Shown in pieces: positions 16,718 through 24,904 of a DNA stretch of 64,000 nucleotides. The DNA is from Rhodospirillales bacterium. Lineage in GTDB: Bacteria; Pseudomonadota; Alphaproteobacteria; Micavibrionales; Micavibrionaceae. How positions within the stretch are numbered: position 1 is the first letter of the stretch; every line of letters starts with the position of its first letter. The stretch is from positions 868,001 to 932,000 of the forward strand of contig CP060238.1 in NCBI GenBank assembly GCA_023898765.1, read 5' to 3'. Under the pieces are notes generated by a model that saw nothing but the letters and a program-made list of their open reading frames with translations, did not search any database and had not been told where the DNA came from. Position numbers and translations under genes: made by a program.

Positions 16718-17044
16718 TTACACGGAAAAAGACGTGCCGCAGCCGCAGGAGGATGCGGCGTTGGGATTGTTGACCTTAAAGGCCGCGCCGATCAGATCGT
16801 CTACATAATCAATCTCGGCGTCTTTCAAAAAAGGCAGGGATACGGAATCGACGACGACGCTTGCCCCGTCTTTTTCAAAAATTTTATCGTCTTCGTTTTT
16901 GCTTTCGGTGAGTTCGAAACGGTACTCAAATCCCTGACAGCCGCCGCCCTCCACGGCCACACGCAGCATGAGGGCCGGATTTCCTTCCCGGTCCCGCAAT
17001 ATTTTAATGCGTTTCACAAGGGCGTCTGTCAGTGCTAAGGTCAT
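16718..17044 (-). CDS. erpA: Iron-sulfur cluster insertion protein ErpA
   Basis: An A-type carrier that delivers Fe-S clusters to target enzymes. The 108-residue protein has the three ligand cysteines in the family arrangement: Cys36 in EGGGCQGFEYRF and Cys100/Cys102 in SSCGCGTSF. The ATG at 17044 gives the normal family length; a much longer open frame upstream overlaps dgt and is spurious. It is divergent from dgt with 21 bases between the starts, the usual alphaproteobacterial arrangement. Neighbouring sdhB and nadA in this window are likely clients, an inference from the family. Confidence 0.95.
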   Translation of the reverse strand: MTLALTDALVKRIKILRDREGNPALMLRVAVEGGGCQGFEYRFELTESKNEDDKIFEKDGASVVVDSVSLPFLKDAEIDYVDDLIGAAFKVNNPNAASSCGCGTSFSV

Positions 17045-17065
17045 AAAAAAATTATACGGTATGCC

Positions 17066-18298
17066 ATGAGTAAAAAACAACAGGAAACCCCTTCCGAAGA
17101 GGCGCAGGCCGATTATAGTTATTGCGCCCTGCCGCTGGCGGCCTATGCGTGCCGCCCGGACCAGAGCAGGGGACGGATTTACGAAGAGCCCGATAGCGCG
17201 ACCCGCACCCCGTTCCAGCGCGACCGCGACCGGATTATCCATGCCAGCGCCTTCCGCCGTTTGAAGTACAAGACGCAGGTCTTTGTGTATCACGAGGGCG
17301 ATCATTACCGCACGCGCCTGTCCCACACATTGGAGGTGGCGCAGATTGCCCGTTCCATGGCCCGCGCGCTCCAGATAGATGAGGATCTGGCCGAAGGCGT
17401 TGCGCTGGCGCATGATCTGGGGCACACGCCTTTTGCCCATATCGGGGAGGAATTCCTGCAAAAATGCATGGCGCCCTTTGGCGGGTTCGAACATAACGAC
17501 CAGTCCCTGCGCGTGGTCAGCAGGCTGGAGCGCAAATATCCGGGCTGGCCGGGTTTGAATTTAAGCTGGGAAATGCTGGAAGGGGTGGTCAAGCATAACG
17601 GCCCGGTGACGGGGGACGATTTGCCCGTCACCCTGTCCGAACTCCAGCATCAAACCGACCTGCAGCTTCGCACTCATGCGACGCTGGAGGCGCAGGTGGC
17701 CGCGATTTCCGACGATATCGCCTATAACAACCATGATGTGGAAGACGGCCTGCGCGCGCAGATGTTTACGCTCAAAGATCTCGAAGACCTCTCTTTGCTG
17801 GGGCGGATCATCGGCAAGGTGCGCAAGGACTGGCCGGATATCAGCGAGCATTACATTATTCAGGAAACCATCCGCGAAATGATCGGGGCCATGGTTCATG
17901 ATGTGCTGGCGCAGACGCAGAAAAACCTGGCGGACGTGAATCCCCAAAGTCCGGACGATGTGCGCAGGGCCGGGTTCCAGATGGTGGCGTTTTCCGAGGA
18001 CATGTCCAGACAGGTCGAGGAGCTGCGGGCCTTCCTTCATAAACGCATGTACCGCCATTATACCGTCAACCGCATCTGGATTAAGGTGGAGCGGATTATT
18101 CCCGACCTCTTTAACACCTTCATGAAACATTACAATTTGCTGCCCGATCACTGGCAGCGCAGGGTCGAGGAGGCGGGGGGCCTCATCGACAATATCGCGC
18201 AGGCGCGCATCGTGTGCGATTATATTGCCGGCATGACCGACCGCTACGCGATCCGGGAGCATGAAAGACTGTTTGACCTTTACTGGGATTTGAGATAA
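17066..18298 (+). CDS. dgt: dGTP triphosphohydrolase-like HD protein
   Basis: Dgt-family HD phosphohydrolases release triphosphate from dNTPs. The 410-residue protein shows RTPFQRDRDRIIHASAFRRL, then His87 in YRTRLSHTLEV, the HD pair in ALAHDLGHTPFAHIGEE (residues 116-117) and the later Asp in ISDDIAYNNHDVED. Length is normal for the alphaproteobacterial dGTPase-like type. It is divergent from erpA. In most alphaproteobacteria argS follows directly; here the next gene is an unknown 171-residue protein. Confidence 0.94.
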   Translation: MSKKQQETPSEEAQADYSYCALPLAAYACRPDQSRGRIYEEPDSATRTPFQRDRDRIIHASAFRRLKYKTQVFVYHEGDHYRTRLSHTLEVAQIARSMARALQIDEDLAEGVALAHDLGHTPFAHIGEEFLQKCMAPFGGFEHNDQSLRVVSRLERKYPGWPGLNLSWEMLEGVVKHNGPVTGDDLPVTLSELQHQTDLQLRTHATLEAQVAAISDDIAYNNHDVEDGLRAQMFTLKDLEDLSLLGRIIGKVRKDWPDISEHYIIQETIREMIGAMVHDVLAQTQKNLADVNPQSPDDVRRAGFQMVAFSEDMSRQVEELRAFLHKRMYRHYTVNRIWIKVERIIPDLFNTFMKHYNLLPDHWQRRVEEAGGLIDNIAQARIVCDYIAGMTDRYAIREHERLFDLYWDLR

Positions 18299-18339
18299 AA
18301 ACCTTTGTTACGTAAATAACAGCGCAGGGAGTAAAGACT

Positions 18340-18855
18340 ATGTTGCAAAAAGCTGAACTGACCTTGGAAAGTGTCTCTTTTAAGGCGGCCGTATTTAAAA
18401 AGCTGAGATCGTTACAGGACGGAGGGGTGAAGGACGCTTTTCTCCAGGCGGCCAGAAAAGTCGCGGACGCAGGGTGTTCTGTAGAAAAAATATCGTTGAG
18501 AACCGCCCGGGGGGCTTTTGGTATTTCCGGACATATCGACGAGATGCTCGAATGGGCTTCCCGGAGCGCTGGATGGTTTCGCAGTTCAAAACCGAATCTG
18601 TGGACGCCGGATAAACTGGGGGTATTGACGTCGCTCAGTTTTCAGGCAGCCGTTTTTGACGAGGCAACATTTTTGCGCGATAAAAATTTAAGGGAAAAGT
18701 TTATTTCTGCGGCGTATCGTTTGAGTATCGCGGGCTTTTCGTCCGAAGCCGTCTCCCGTGCCAAAAAAGAGTGTCAGGAGGGCGGTGTGTGTCTTGATAA
18801 GGCTATTAGCGCAGCGTATGAGACGACAAATCATCTTCGGCCCCAGCTTCGTTAA
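18340..18855 (+). CDS. Hypothetical protein with internal duplication, in the usual argS position
   Basis: I do not recognise this 171-residue protein. It contains two related helical units: LESVSFKAAVF (residues 9-19) and LTSLSFQAAVF (96-106) each followed by a similar Leu/Lys-rich helix pair ending in a GCSVEKIS or GFSSEAVS turn, so the repeat length is about 87 residues. No signal or membrane segment is seen. It starts 42 bases after dgt, where argS is normally found, and is followed by a repeat element and a terminator. Function is unknown. Confidence 0.6.
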   Translation: MLQKAELTLESVSFKAAVFKKLRSLQDGGVKDAFLQAARKVADAGCSVEKISLRTARGAFGISGHIDEMLEWASRSAGWFRSSKPNLWTPDKLGVLTSLSFQAAVFDEATFLRDKNLREKFISAAYRLSIAGFSSEAVSRAKKECQEGGVCLDKAISAAYETTNHLRPQLR

Positions 18856-18875
18856 GATTCTCTAACTAACTCCAG

Positions 18876-19011
18876 CTATGGAGAGACAAATATTCCTGTC
18901 ATTCCGAGCGAAGGGCCGCGCAAGCGGCCTGAAGTCGAGGAATCTTCGTCGTTTGGTACATTCAGGATCCCCGCCGTTTAAGCGATGCTGCGCATCGCCG
19001 CGGGGATGACG
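18876..19011. repeat. Dispersed palindromic repeat
   Basis: The core begins TGTCATTCCGAGCGAAGGG at 18897 and ends in CGCGGGGATGAC at 19011. The part 18876-18945 closely matches 62333-62405, including the GGGCCGCGCA-GCGGCCTGAAGTCG segment. It fills most of the gap between the 171-residue gene and the terminator at 19068. Confidence 0.75.
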
Positions 19012-19067
19012 GCAAAAGAGAGTCAACGTAAAGGCACAATGCTCTAAGGCAGCCGGTGAACAAATTG

Positions 19068-19098
19068 AAGAAGAGTCTTGAGCGGCTCTTCTTTTTTT
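19068..19098 (+). terminator. Terminator or attenuator just before the SPOR gene
   Basis: Stem AAGAAGAG / CTCTTCTT with a long T-run following. It lies only 16 bases before the ATG of the SPOR gene, so it either ends transcription from 18340 or acts as a leader attenuator for the SPOR-nagZ-scpAB-tat operon. Confidence 0.7.
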
Positions 19099-19113
19099 CA
19101 TAGCATAAGACTC

Positions 19114-20070
19114 ATGGATTATCGTGACGAGTTTGATTACGGGGAAGAGGGTGGCGTGACGCGCCGTTTTTCTTCGTTGATAGGGCCCAGAGTGGCTGTT
19201 GCCAGCGTGATTATCGCCCTTCTGGTGCTGGCGGGCGTTTTCTGGCAGGGCTATCCCGGCGGAGGGGCCGGTGAAGGCTCGGCGGTGCCGATTATTCGCG
19301 CGGATGCGGAAGGCTTTAAGGTTGAGCCGGCCGATCCCGGCGGCATGCAGGTTTCCCACCGCGATTCGACCGTTTTCGGCGCGATGGACGGTCAGGACGA
19401 GGAGATCGAAAATCTTCTGGACGAGGAGGGCGATGAAGAGGCGTTGCCGCGGTCCCAGCTTTTTGCCGGCTTGAATACGGATGATATTCCTCCGCAGCCC
19501 AGGGCGGTGGTGAATGAAGAAGGCGGTCTGGCCGAAGATAAAGCCGAGGACAAAATGGCCGGTGCGTCTTCCGTTCAGGAAAAAGAGCCACAGGACATTC
19601 CGGATCTTTTGGAACCTCATGAAATGATGGATACGGCTCTGGACGATATTCAGGGAAAGACGCCTGCAGCCGAAGAAAAGACAACGCAAACGGCTCCGAA
19701 GATAGCTGTTGTCGCGCCGTCACCTGCCAGCAAGCCGGCGAGGAACGTGGAAACGGAGGAATCCGTTTCTTCTGCGCCGTCGCCGTCGCAGATCGAACCT
19801 GCCGCCGGCGGTCCGGCGGCGGGCAGCTTCTATGTGCAGCTTGGCAGCGTGAAGTCTTCCGACGGTGCGGAAAGCGAGTGGAAAAAAATCCGCGCGAAAT
19901 ACAGTTCCGAGCTGAGCGGGTATTCGCACCGCGTGCAGCGCGCGGATCTGGGGGACAAAGGCGTCTTTTATCGGATTCAGGCAGGGCCCGTGAGCAAGGA
20001 ATCGGCGTCTTCCACGTGCCGTTCCATTCAACAGGTTACGCCCGGAGGGTGCCTTGTCGTCGGGCAATAG
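19114..20070 (+). CDS. SPOR-domain inner-membrane protein
   Basis: SPOR domains bind denuded glycan at the septum. This 318-residue bitopic protein has a cytoplasmic N-terminus, one membrane segment at about residues 27-46 (VASVIIALLVLAGVFW), a long acidic, Pro/Ala-rich linker, and a C-terminal SPOR domain (about 235-318) with SFYVQLGSVKSSDGAESEW and YRIQAGPVSKESA. The ATG at 19114 follows the terminator hairpin directly; an earlier TTG is inside the hairpin. Its end overlaps nagZ by 17 bases. The SPOR-nagZ-scpA-scpB-tat order is standard in alphaproteobacteria. Confidence 0.88.
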   Translation: MDYRDEFDYGEEGGVTRRFSSLIGPRVAVASVIIALLVLAGVFWQGYPGGGAGEGSAVPIIRADAEGFKVEPADPGGMQVSHRDSTVFGAMDGQDEEIENLLDEEGDEEALPRSQLFAGLNTDDIPPQPRAVVNEEGGLAEDKAEDKMAGASSVQEKEPQDIPDLLEPHEMMDTALDDIQGKTPAAEEKTTQTAPKIAVVAPSPASKPARNVETEESVSSAPSPSQIEPAAGGPAAGSFYVQLGSVKSSDGAESEWKKIRAKYSSELSGYSHRVQRADLGDKGVFYRIQAGPVSKESASSTCRSIQQVTPGGCLVVGQ

Positions 20071-21025
20071 TCCCGCTCTTTCGAAAGCCGTTATTTTTTC
20101 CCTTTCCGGGCCGTGTGTGACGGAAGGGGAGCGTGCGTTTTTTTCTCAAACGGCGCCGTTTGGTTTTATTCTCTTTAAACGAAATATCGAAGATCCCGCG
20201 CAGCTTGCGGCTTTGGTCCGGCGTCTGCGGGAGTGCGCCGGGTGGGAATGCCCCGTTTTGATAGATCAGGAAGGCGGGCGGGTGCAGCGGATGGGGCCTC
20301 CGCACTGGCCGGCTTATCCGGCGGCCGGGTGCTGCGCCGGCACGGAAGAGGTGGCGGCGGTTTCTTGCGGGATTGCAAAGGATTTGGCGGCGGTTGGCAT
20401 TGATGTGAATTGCGCGCCGGTGCTGGACGTTCTGTTCGAACAGACTCACGAAGCCATTGGCGACCGGGCTTTTTCGTCCGATGTCGACGATGTTTTATGC
20501 CGGGGCAAAAAAACCTGCGAGATGTTTTTAGAACGGGGCGTTACGCCCGTTTTGAAACATTTGCCCGGGCAAGGCCGCGCCGCGCAGGATTCCCACCATG
20601 ATTTGCCCGTTGTGGCGGCGTCACTGGCGGACTTGAGGGCCGTGGATTTCGTGCCTTTCAAGGGGCTGCTGGCAGAGCCTTTCGCGCCCGCCTTGTGGGG
20701 GATGGTCTCCCATATTGTTTATCAGGCGATTGATCCGGACCGTCCGGCCTCCGTATCGCGCAGGGTTATAGAGGTTATCCGGCAGGATATCGGATGGAAC
20801 GGACTGCTTTTGAGTGATGATATATCTATGGGCGCTCTTGACTCTTGTGGGCCGCTTGAGGATAGATGCAAAGCTATGCTGGAGGCGGGATGCGATATTG
20901 CGCTATACTGCGCCGGCAATCTTGAAGAGATGAAGAAAATCGCCGCCTGCCTGCCTGCGCTGCGGCCTGAAAGTTTGGAGCGTTATGAACGAAGCCGACG
21001 AATTCGAAGAAGACCCGCCGCGTAG
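20054..21025 (+). CDS. nagZ: Beta-N-acetylhexosaminidase NagZ
   Basis: NagZ removes GlcNAc from muropeptides in peptidoglycan recycling. The 323-residue GH3 protein shows GFILFKRNI, LIDQEGGRVQRM, the catalytic loop with DSHHDLP, and LLSDDISMGAL with the nucleophile Asp. The usual PGHG of that loop is PGQG here, while the catalytic DSH is retained. The start is TTG at 20054, inside the SPOR gene, supported by an excellent GGAGG five bases before it. The 3' end overlaps the scpA start by 41 bases. Confidence 0.92.
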   Translation: MSSGNSPALSKAVIFSLSGPCVTEGERAFFSQTAPFGFILFKRNIEDPAQLAALVRRLRECAGWECPVLIDQEGGRVQRMGPPHWPAYPAAGCCAGTEEVAAVSCGIAKDLAAVGIDVNCAPVLDVLFEQTHEAIGDRAFSSDVDDVLCRGKKTCEMFLERGVTPVLKHLPGQGRAAQDSHHDLPVVAASLADLRAVDFVPFKGLLAEPFAPALWGMVSHIVYQAIDPDRPASVSRRVIEVIRQDIGWNGLLLSDDISMGALDSCGPLEDRCKAMLEAGCDIALYCAGNLEEMKKIAACLPALRPESLERYERSRRIRRRPAA

Positions 21026-21854
21026 GGATATTCTCCCGGACGAGAACGATGCGGACGCGCTGCTTTTGAATATTGACGGCTATGAAGGGCCGATCGATGT
21101 TTTGCTCGAAATGGCCCGTCATCAGAAAGTGGATTTGCGGGAAATTTCCATTCTCCAGCTTGTGCGGCAATATCTGAATTTTGTCGAGCGCGCGAAGGTG
21201 CTCCGGCTCGATCTGGCGGCGGAATATCTGGTGATGGCGGCGTGGCTCGCTTACCTGAAATCCCGCCTCCTTTTGCCGCAGGACGAAGGCGCGGAAGGGG
21301 AGCCAAGCGGCGAGGTTATGGCCGAAGCGCTGCAGTTCCAGCTCCGGCGTCTGGAGGCGATGCGCGAGGCGGCCGACAAACTCATGGCGCGCCCGCGTCT
21401 GGGATACAGCGTTTTTGCACGCGGTATGCCCGAAGGTCTCGGGACGTCTTTCCAGACACACTGGCAGGTGAGTCTTTACGATCTTTTGAAGGCGTACGGG
21501 GATATTCAGCGGCGGAAAGAATACGGCAACTACGAGCTGCCGGTGTTCAATATCATGTCCATGGAAGAAGCCGTGGACCGCATGAACAAAATGCTGGGGA
21601 ACCTGCCGCGCTCCGGCCCGTATAGCGCCTGGGCAACGCTGCAGAGTTTTCTGCCGGAAAATATCCGTGACAGTTTGTATTTCAGGTCTTCGCTGGCCTC
21701 GACCTTGACGGCGGGGCTGGAACTGGCCAAGCAGGGGCGCGTGGAAATCAGGCAGGACGGGGCTTTCCGGCCCATTTATTTGCGGACGTCCAACCGTCCG
21801 CCTGCGGTGGATGAGATAACATTAGAGGAAAATTATGATTCCGGAACAAACTGA
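20985..21854 (+). CDS. scpA: Segregation and condensation protein A
   Basis: ScpA is the kleisin of the bacterial SMC condensin. The 289-residue protein has the kleisin N-terminal signature YEGPIDVLLEMARHQKVDLREISI, the AAWLAYLKSRLLLP segment, and a winged-helix C-terminal region. It overlaps nagZ at its start and scpB at its end, an arrangement shared with other alphaproteobacteria. An acidic, poorly conserved leader of about 30 residues precedes the domain. The smc gene is not in this window. Confidence 0.95.
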   Translation: MNEADEFEEDPPRRDILPDENDADALLLNIDGYEGPIDVLLEMARHQKVDLREISILQLVRQYLNFVERAKVLRLDLAAEYLVMAAWLAYLKSRLLLPQDEGAEGEPSGEVMAEALQFQLRRLEAMREAADKLMARPRLGYSVFARGMPEGLGTSFQTHWQVSLYDLLKAYGDIQRRKEYGNYELPVFNIMSMEEAVDRMNKMLGNLPRSGPYSAWATLQSFLPENIRDSLYFRSSLASTLTAGLELAKQGRVEIRQDGAFRPIYLRTSNRPPAVDEITLEENYDSGTN

Positions 21855-22521
21855 AGAGAAAATGGAAGAGCCGTTGGATGTCGGGACCGCAGAGGCCGGA
21901 GGACAATCGGGCATCTCTCCCTTGCACATACTGGAGGCCATGCTGTTTGCCAGTGCGCAGCCGCTCTCGCCGAAGATGATGCATGAACGTTTGCCGGAAG
22001 GGACGGATTTAAACGTCCTGCTGGGCGAGCTAAAGGAAACCTATACGGGGCGCGGGATAGAGCTTGTCGAAACCGGCGGGCAATGGGCCTTGCGGACCGC
22101 GCAGGAGGTCGCCGGCGCCCTCACGGTCGAAAAAGACGTGGAGCGCAAGCTCTCGCGCGCAGCGCTCGAAACGCTGGCGATTATTGCCTATCACCAACCC
22201 GTAACGCGGGCCGAGATTGAAAATATTCGCGGGGTGGCGACCCACAAGGGCACGCTGGACATGCTCATGGAAATGGAGTGGGTCAAGCCGGGCCGCAGGC
22301 GGGAAACGCCCGGACGCCCGCTGACATGGATGGTCACAAACGCTTTTCTTGACCATTTCGGTCTGGAAACTATCATGGACCTTCCCGGACTGGATGACTT
22401 GAAGGCGTCCGGCTTGCTGGACCGCCGCCCGGCGATCGACACGATCCCCGATACGGGGGATTTATTTGACGATGCGGACCGCGATGCGGCAGAGGAACTG
22501 GAAGAGGAGGATGAAGAATGA
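21835..22521 (+). CDS. scpB: Segregation and condensation protein B
   Basis: ScpB dimers bind the ScpA kleisin in the SMC complex. The 228-residue protein shows two winged helices with the family motifs ILEAMLFASAQPLS, RAALETLAIIAYHQPVTRAEIE and IRGVATHKGTLDMLMEM. A C-terminal acidic tail (from about residue 200) is longer than average. It overlaps scpA by 20 bases and its stop overlaps the tatA start (ATGA), so expression is coupled through the operon. Confidence 0.95.
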   Translation: MIPEQTEEKMEEPLDVGTAEAGGQSGISPLHILEAMLFASAQPLSPKMMHERLPEGTDLNVLLGELKETYTGRGIELVETGGQWALRTAQEVAGALTVEKDVERKLSRAALETLAIIAYHQPVTRAEIENIRGVATHKGTLDMLMEMEWVKPGRRRETPGRPLTWMVTNAFLDHFGLETIMDLPGLDDLKASGLLDRRPAIDTIPDTGDLFDDADRDAAEELEEEDEE

Positions 22522-22706
22522 GCCCGAGTATCTGGCAGATTTTGATTGTTGTTGCCCTGGTTTTTCTTTTGTTCGGGGCGGGGCGTTTGCCGCGCGTGAT
22601 GGAGGACATCGCCAAGGGCATCAAGTCCTTCAAAAAGGGAATCGGTGACGAGGAAACAAAACCGGAAGCGCTGGAAAAAAATAAGCCGGAAGACAAGAAA
22701 GACTAG
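22518..22706 (+). CDS. tatA: Sec-independent translocase subunit TatA
   Basis: TatA forms the pore-like assembly of the twin-arginine pathway. The 62-residue protein has the short N-terminal membrane helix (residues about 4-21, IWQILIVVALVFLLFGAG), the FGAGRLP hinge and an amphipathic helix rich in Lys (IAKGIKSFKKGIG), then an acidic/basic tail. Length is normal. It is the first of tatA-tatB-tatC, overlapping scpB by four bases. Confidence 0.95.
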   Translation: MSPSIWQILIVVALVFLLFGAGRLPRVMEDIAKGIKSFKKGIGDEETKPEALEKNKPEDKKD

Positions 22707-22709
22707 GCC

Positions 22710-23003
22710 GTGTTTGATTTCGGTTGGGCGGAGCTTTTGGTTATTGTGGCCGTGGCCGTTCTGGTTGTCGGGCCGCGGGATATTCCCAAAATCATGTACG
22801 GGCTGGGGCGGCTGGTGCGCCGGTTCCAGTATGTTCGTTTTGCGATCTCCCGGCAGTTTGATGATGTGCTCAAAGCCGGCGATATAGAAGAGCTGCGCAG
22901 GGGCGTGAATTTCGAAGCGCCTGTTACGGATGAAAAAGAAGCGGATGAAAAGGCCGTGGCTCCGTTGCCGCCGAAGGAAGAGGGAGAGGGCAAAAATGAC
23001 TGA
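22710..23003 (+). CDS. tatB: Sec-independent translocase subunit TatB
   Basis: TatB recognises twin-arginine substrates together with TatC. The 97-residue protein starts with GTG at 22710, three bases after the tatA stop, and shows the N-terminal helix FGWAELLVIVAVAVLVVGP with the Glu of TatB, the GPRDIPKIMYGLGRLVRR amphipathic helix, and a Glu/Lys-rich tail. It overlaps the tatC start by eight bases. It is shorter than many TatB proteins but within range. Confidence 0.93.
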   Translation: MFDFGWAELLVIVAVAVLVVGPRDIPKIMYGLGRLVRRFQYVRFAISRQFDDVLKAGDIEELRRGVNFEAPVTDEKEADEKAVAPLPPKEEGEGKND

Positions 23004-23736
23004 GGCTCTTCCGGTCACCGGCCATCTTGTCGAACTGCGCAGGCGGCTCCTCTGGGTGTTCGCCGCGATGTTTGCGGGGGCGGGAATTTGTTTCTTTTTT
23101 GTGGAGCCCCTTTACGGGTTTCTGGTGCAGCCGCTGGCGGATGCGATGGGGACGGACGGGACCAACCGCCTCATTTATACAGGGCTGACGGAAGCGTTTT
23201 TCACCTATCTGAAGGTTGCGTTTTTTGCGGGCATTTTTCTGACCTTCCCGGTCCTGCTCGCGCAAATCTGGTTTTTTGTAGCGCCGGGACTTTATAAAAA
23301 CGAGAAGGGCGCTTTCCTGCCCTATCTGATTGCCACGCCGGTCCTGTTTTTTATGGGCGGTGCGGTTGTGTATTACGGCGTTATTCCGATGGCCTGGCCG
23401 TTTTTCCTGTCCTTTCAAAGCAGCGGCGGCGAAACCGTTTTGCCCATCCAGCTTGAAGCGCGGGTGGGGGAGTATCTGGATTTGATTATGACGCTGATCT
23501 TTGCGTTTGGATTGTGTTTCCAGCTTCCGGTTTTACTTACGCTCATGGGAAAGGCCGGGCTTGTGTCCGCTGACGGGCTGGCGGCGAAACGCAAATATGC
23601 GGTCATCGCGACATTTGCCGTTGCGGCGTTTTTGACTCCGCCCGATGTGATCTCGCAGGTTGGGCTGGCTATCCCGATTTTGCTTTTGTACGAGCTGTCC
23701 GTTTTTCTTGTCCGCCGCGTGGAAAAAAAGAAGTGA
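22996..23736 (+). CDS. tatC: Sec-independent translocase subunit TatC
   Basis: TatC is the polytopic receptor of the Tat system. The 246-residue product has six membrane segments and the family motifs HLVELRRRLLWVF near the N-terminus, the periplasmic FVAPGLYKNEKG loop, and YAVIATFAVAAFLTPPDVISQ. The ATG at 22996 gives the conserved start MTEALPVTGHL; the longer open frame is spurious. It ends with GTGA overlapping the zapE start. In most alphaproteobacteria serS follows tatC; here it is zapE. Confidence 0.95.
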   Translation: MTEALPVTGHLVELRRRLLWVFAAMFAGAGICFFFVEPLYGFLVQPLADAMGTDGTNRLIYTGLTEAFFTYLKVAFFAGIFLTFPVLLAQIWFFVAPGLYKNEKGAFLPYLIATPVLFFMGGAVVYYGVIPMAWPFFLSFQSSGGETVLPIQLEARVGEYLDLIMTLIFAFGLCFQLPVLLTLMGKAGLVSADGLAAKRKYAVIATFAVAAFLTPPDVISQVGLAIPILLLYELSVFLVRRVEKKK

Positions 23737-24833
23737 GTTTGCTGGCGCAATATCAGGATTTGCTGGACAAGGGTGACATTCGTTCCGACCCGCAGCAGGA
23801 AAAAGCCGTGCAGGCGCTGGATCGCCTTTATCAATCAATCTGTCATCCTGAGCGGAAGCGAAGGATCTCACGGTGTTTTTCAAAGCTCTTCGCTGTGCTC
23901 GGAATGACAAAGAACGAAAAGGGCTTAAACGGCGTTTACCTGCATGGCGGGGTCGGGCGCGGAAAATCCATGCTCATGGATTTGTTTTTCGACGCCGTCA
24001 AAAAAGAGAAAAAAAGCCGCAGGGTCCATTTTCACGCATTTATGATCGAGACGCATGAATGGCTGCATGCGCAGCGGGGCAGGCGCGTGGATAATCTTCT
24101 CCCGGCCTATGCGCGCGATGTGGCAAAAAATGTGGAGGTCCTTTGTTTCGACGAATTTTTTGTGACCGACGTGGCGGACGCGATGATTTTATCGCGGCTC
24201 TTTACGGCGCTGTTTGAGCGCGGCGTTGCCATTGTGGTGACGAGCAACTGGGTGCCGGAACGCCTCTATGAAGGCGGGTTGCAGCGGGATCTTTTCCTTC
24301 CTTTTATCGCGCTGCTGAAGGAACGGATGGACGTTGTGCATCTGGACAGCGAGAGGGACTACCGCGCCGTGTTTGAACAGGACAGGAACATGTATTTCTG
24401 GCCGCTGGGCCATGGTGCGAGCGAGAAAGCGGACGATTTATTCGCGGGGCTGACGGATTGCGCCCCTCCGGAAAAAGAAATTCTGAAGGTCAAGGGGCGG
24501 GAGATTTGTATCCGCGCGGCAAACGGCGTTGCAAGATGTCCTTTTTCACAGCTCTGTGAGCAACCCCGCGGCGCGGAGGATTATATCCGGATTGCGGATA
24601 AATATCATACGCTGTTTCTGGAAGGGGTGCCCAAACTGGGGTATGACCGCCGGAACGAAGCGAAGCGTTTTATGAGTCTTGTGGATGTTCTTTATGATAA
24701 GGGCCGTCATCTGGTAGTCACGGCGGATGCTCCGCCGGACCGCTTATATAGCGGGCACGACCACGCGTTCGAATTTGACCGGACGGTCAGCCGCCTGCGG
24801 GAAATGCAGTCTTCCGCCTATGGACGATCATAG
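23733..24833 (+). CDS. zapE: Cell division ATPase ZapE (AFG1-like), with an in-frame repeat insertion
   Basis: ZapE is an AFG1-family P-loop ATPase that acts at the division ring. The 366-residue protein shows Walker A GGVGRGKSMLMDLFF (residues 72-86), the family FHAFM and HVGGWLHAQR-like MIETHEWLHAQ, the Walker B region VLCFDEFFVTDVADAM and an arginine-rich sensor segment. Residues 37-59 are exactly the 69 bases of a dispersed palindromic repeat, read in frame, placed in the variable linker before the P-loop. The start is GTG at 23733, coupled to tatC (GTGA). Confidence 0.92.
   Translation: MSLLAQYQDLLDKGDIRSDPQQEKAVQALDRLYQSICHPERKRRISRCFSKLFAVLGMTKNEKGLNGVYLHGGVGRGKSMLMDLFFDAVKKEKKSRRVHFHAFMIETHEWLHAQRGRRVDNLLPAYARDVAKNVEVLCFDEFFVTDVADAMILSRLFTALFERGVAIVVTSNWVPERLYEGGLQRDLFLPFIALLKERMDVVHLDSERDYRAVFEQDRNMYFWPLGHGASEKADDLFAGLTDCAPPEKEILKVKGREICIRAANGVARCPFSQLCEQPRGAEDYIRIADKYHTLFLEGVPKLGYDRRNEAKRFMSLVDVLYDKGRHLVVTADAPPDRLYSGHDHAFEFDRTVSRLREMQSSAYGRS
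23841..23909. repeat. Palindromic repeat inserted in frame inside zapE
   Basis: 69 bases, beginning TGTCATCCTGAGCGGAAGCG and ending TGTGCTCGGAATGACA, the same inverted ends as the intergenic copies. Length is a multiple of three, its first base is codon position one, and it contains no stop in the zapE frame. Confidence 0.85.
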
Positions 24834-24836
24834 AAA

Positions 24837-24870
24837 AAGGCCCGGTTTACATGGTTGCAAATCGGGCCTT
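24837..24870. terminator. Bidirectional terminator between zapE and the convergent lipoprotein gene
   Basis: Perfect AAGGCCCG / CGGGCCTT stem with an 18-base loop. A-rich sequence precedes it and T-rich sequence follows, so it can end both zapE and the minus-strand gene at 24905. Confidence 0.75.
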
Positions 24871-24904
24871 ATCCTTTAAAAAATTTTATGTTTGTTGAAA
24901 CCGG

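Noticed and set aside
16718..17494. Long frame that would fuse an N-terminal 150 residues to ErpA
   Set aside because: The extra part is antisense to the dgt N-terminus; ATG 17044 gives the normal ErpA length.
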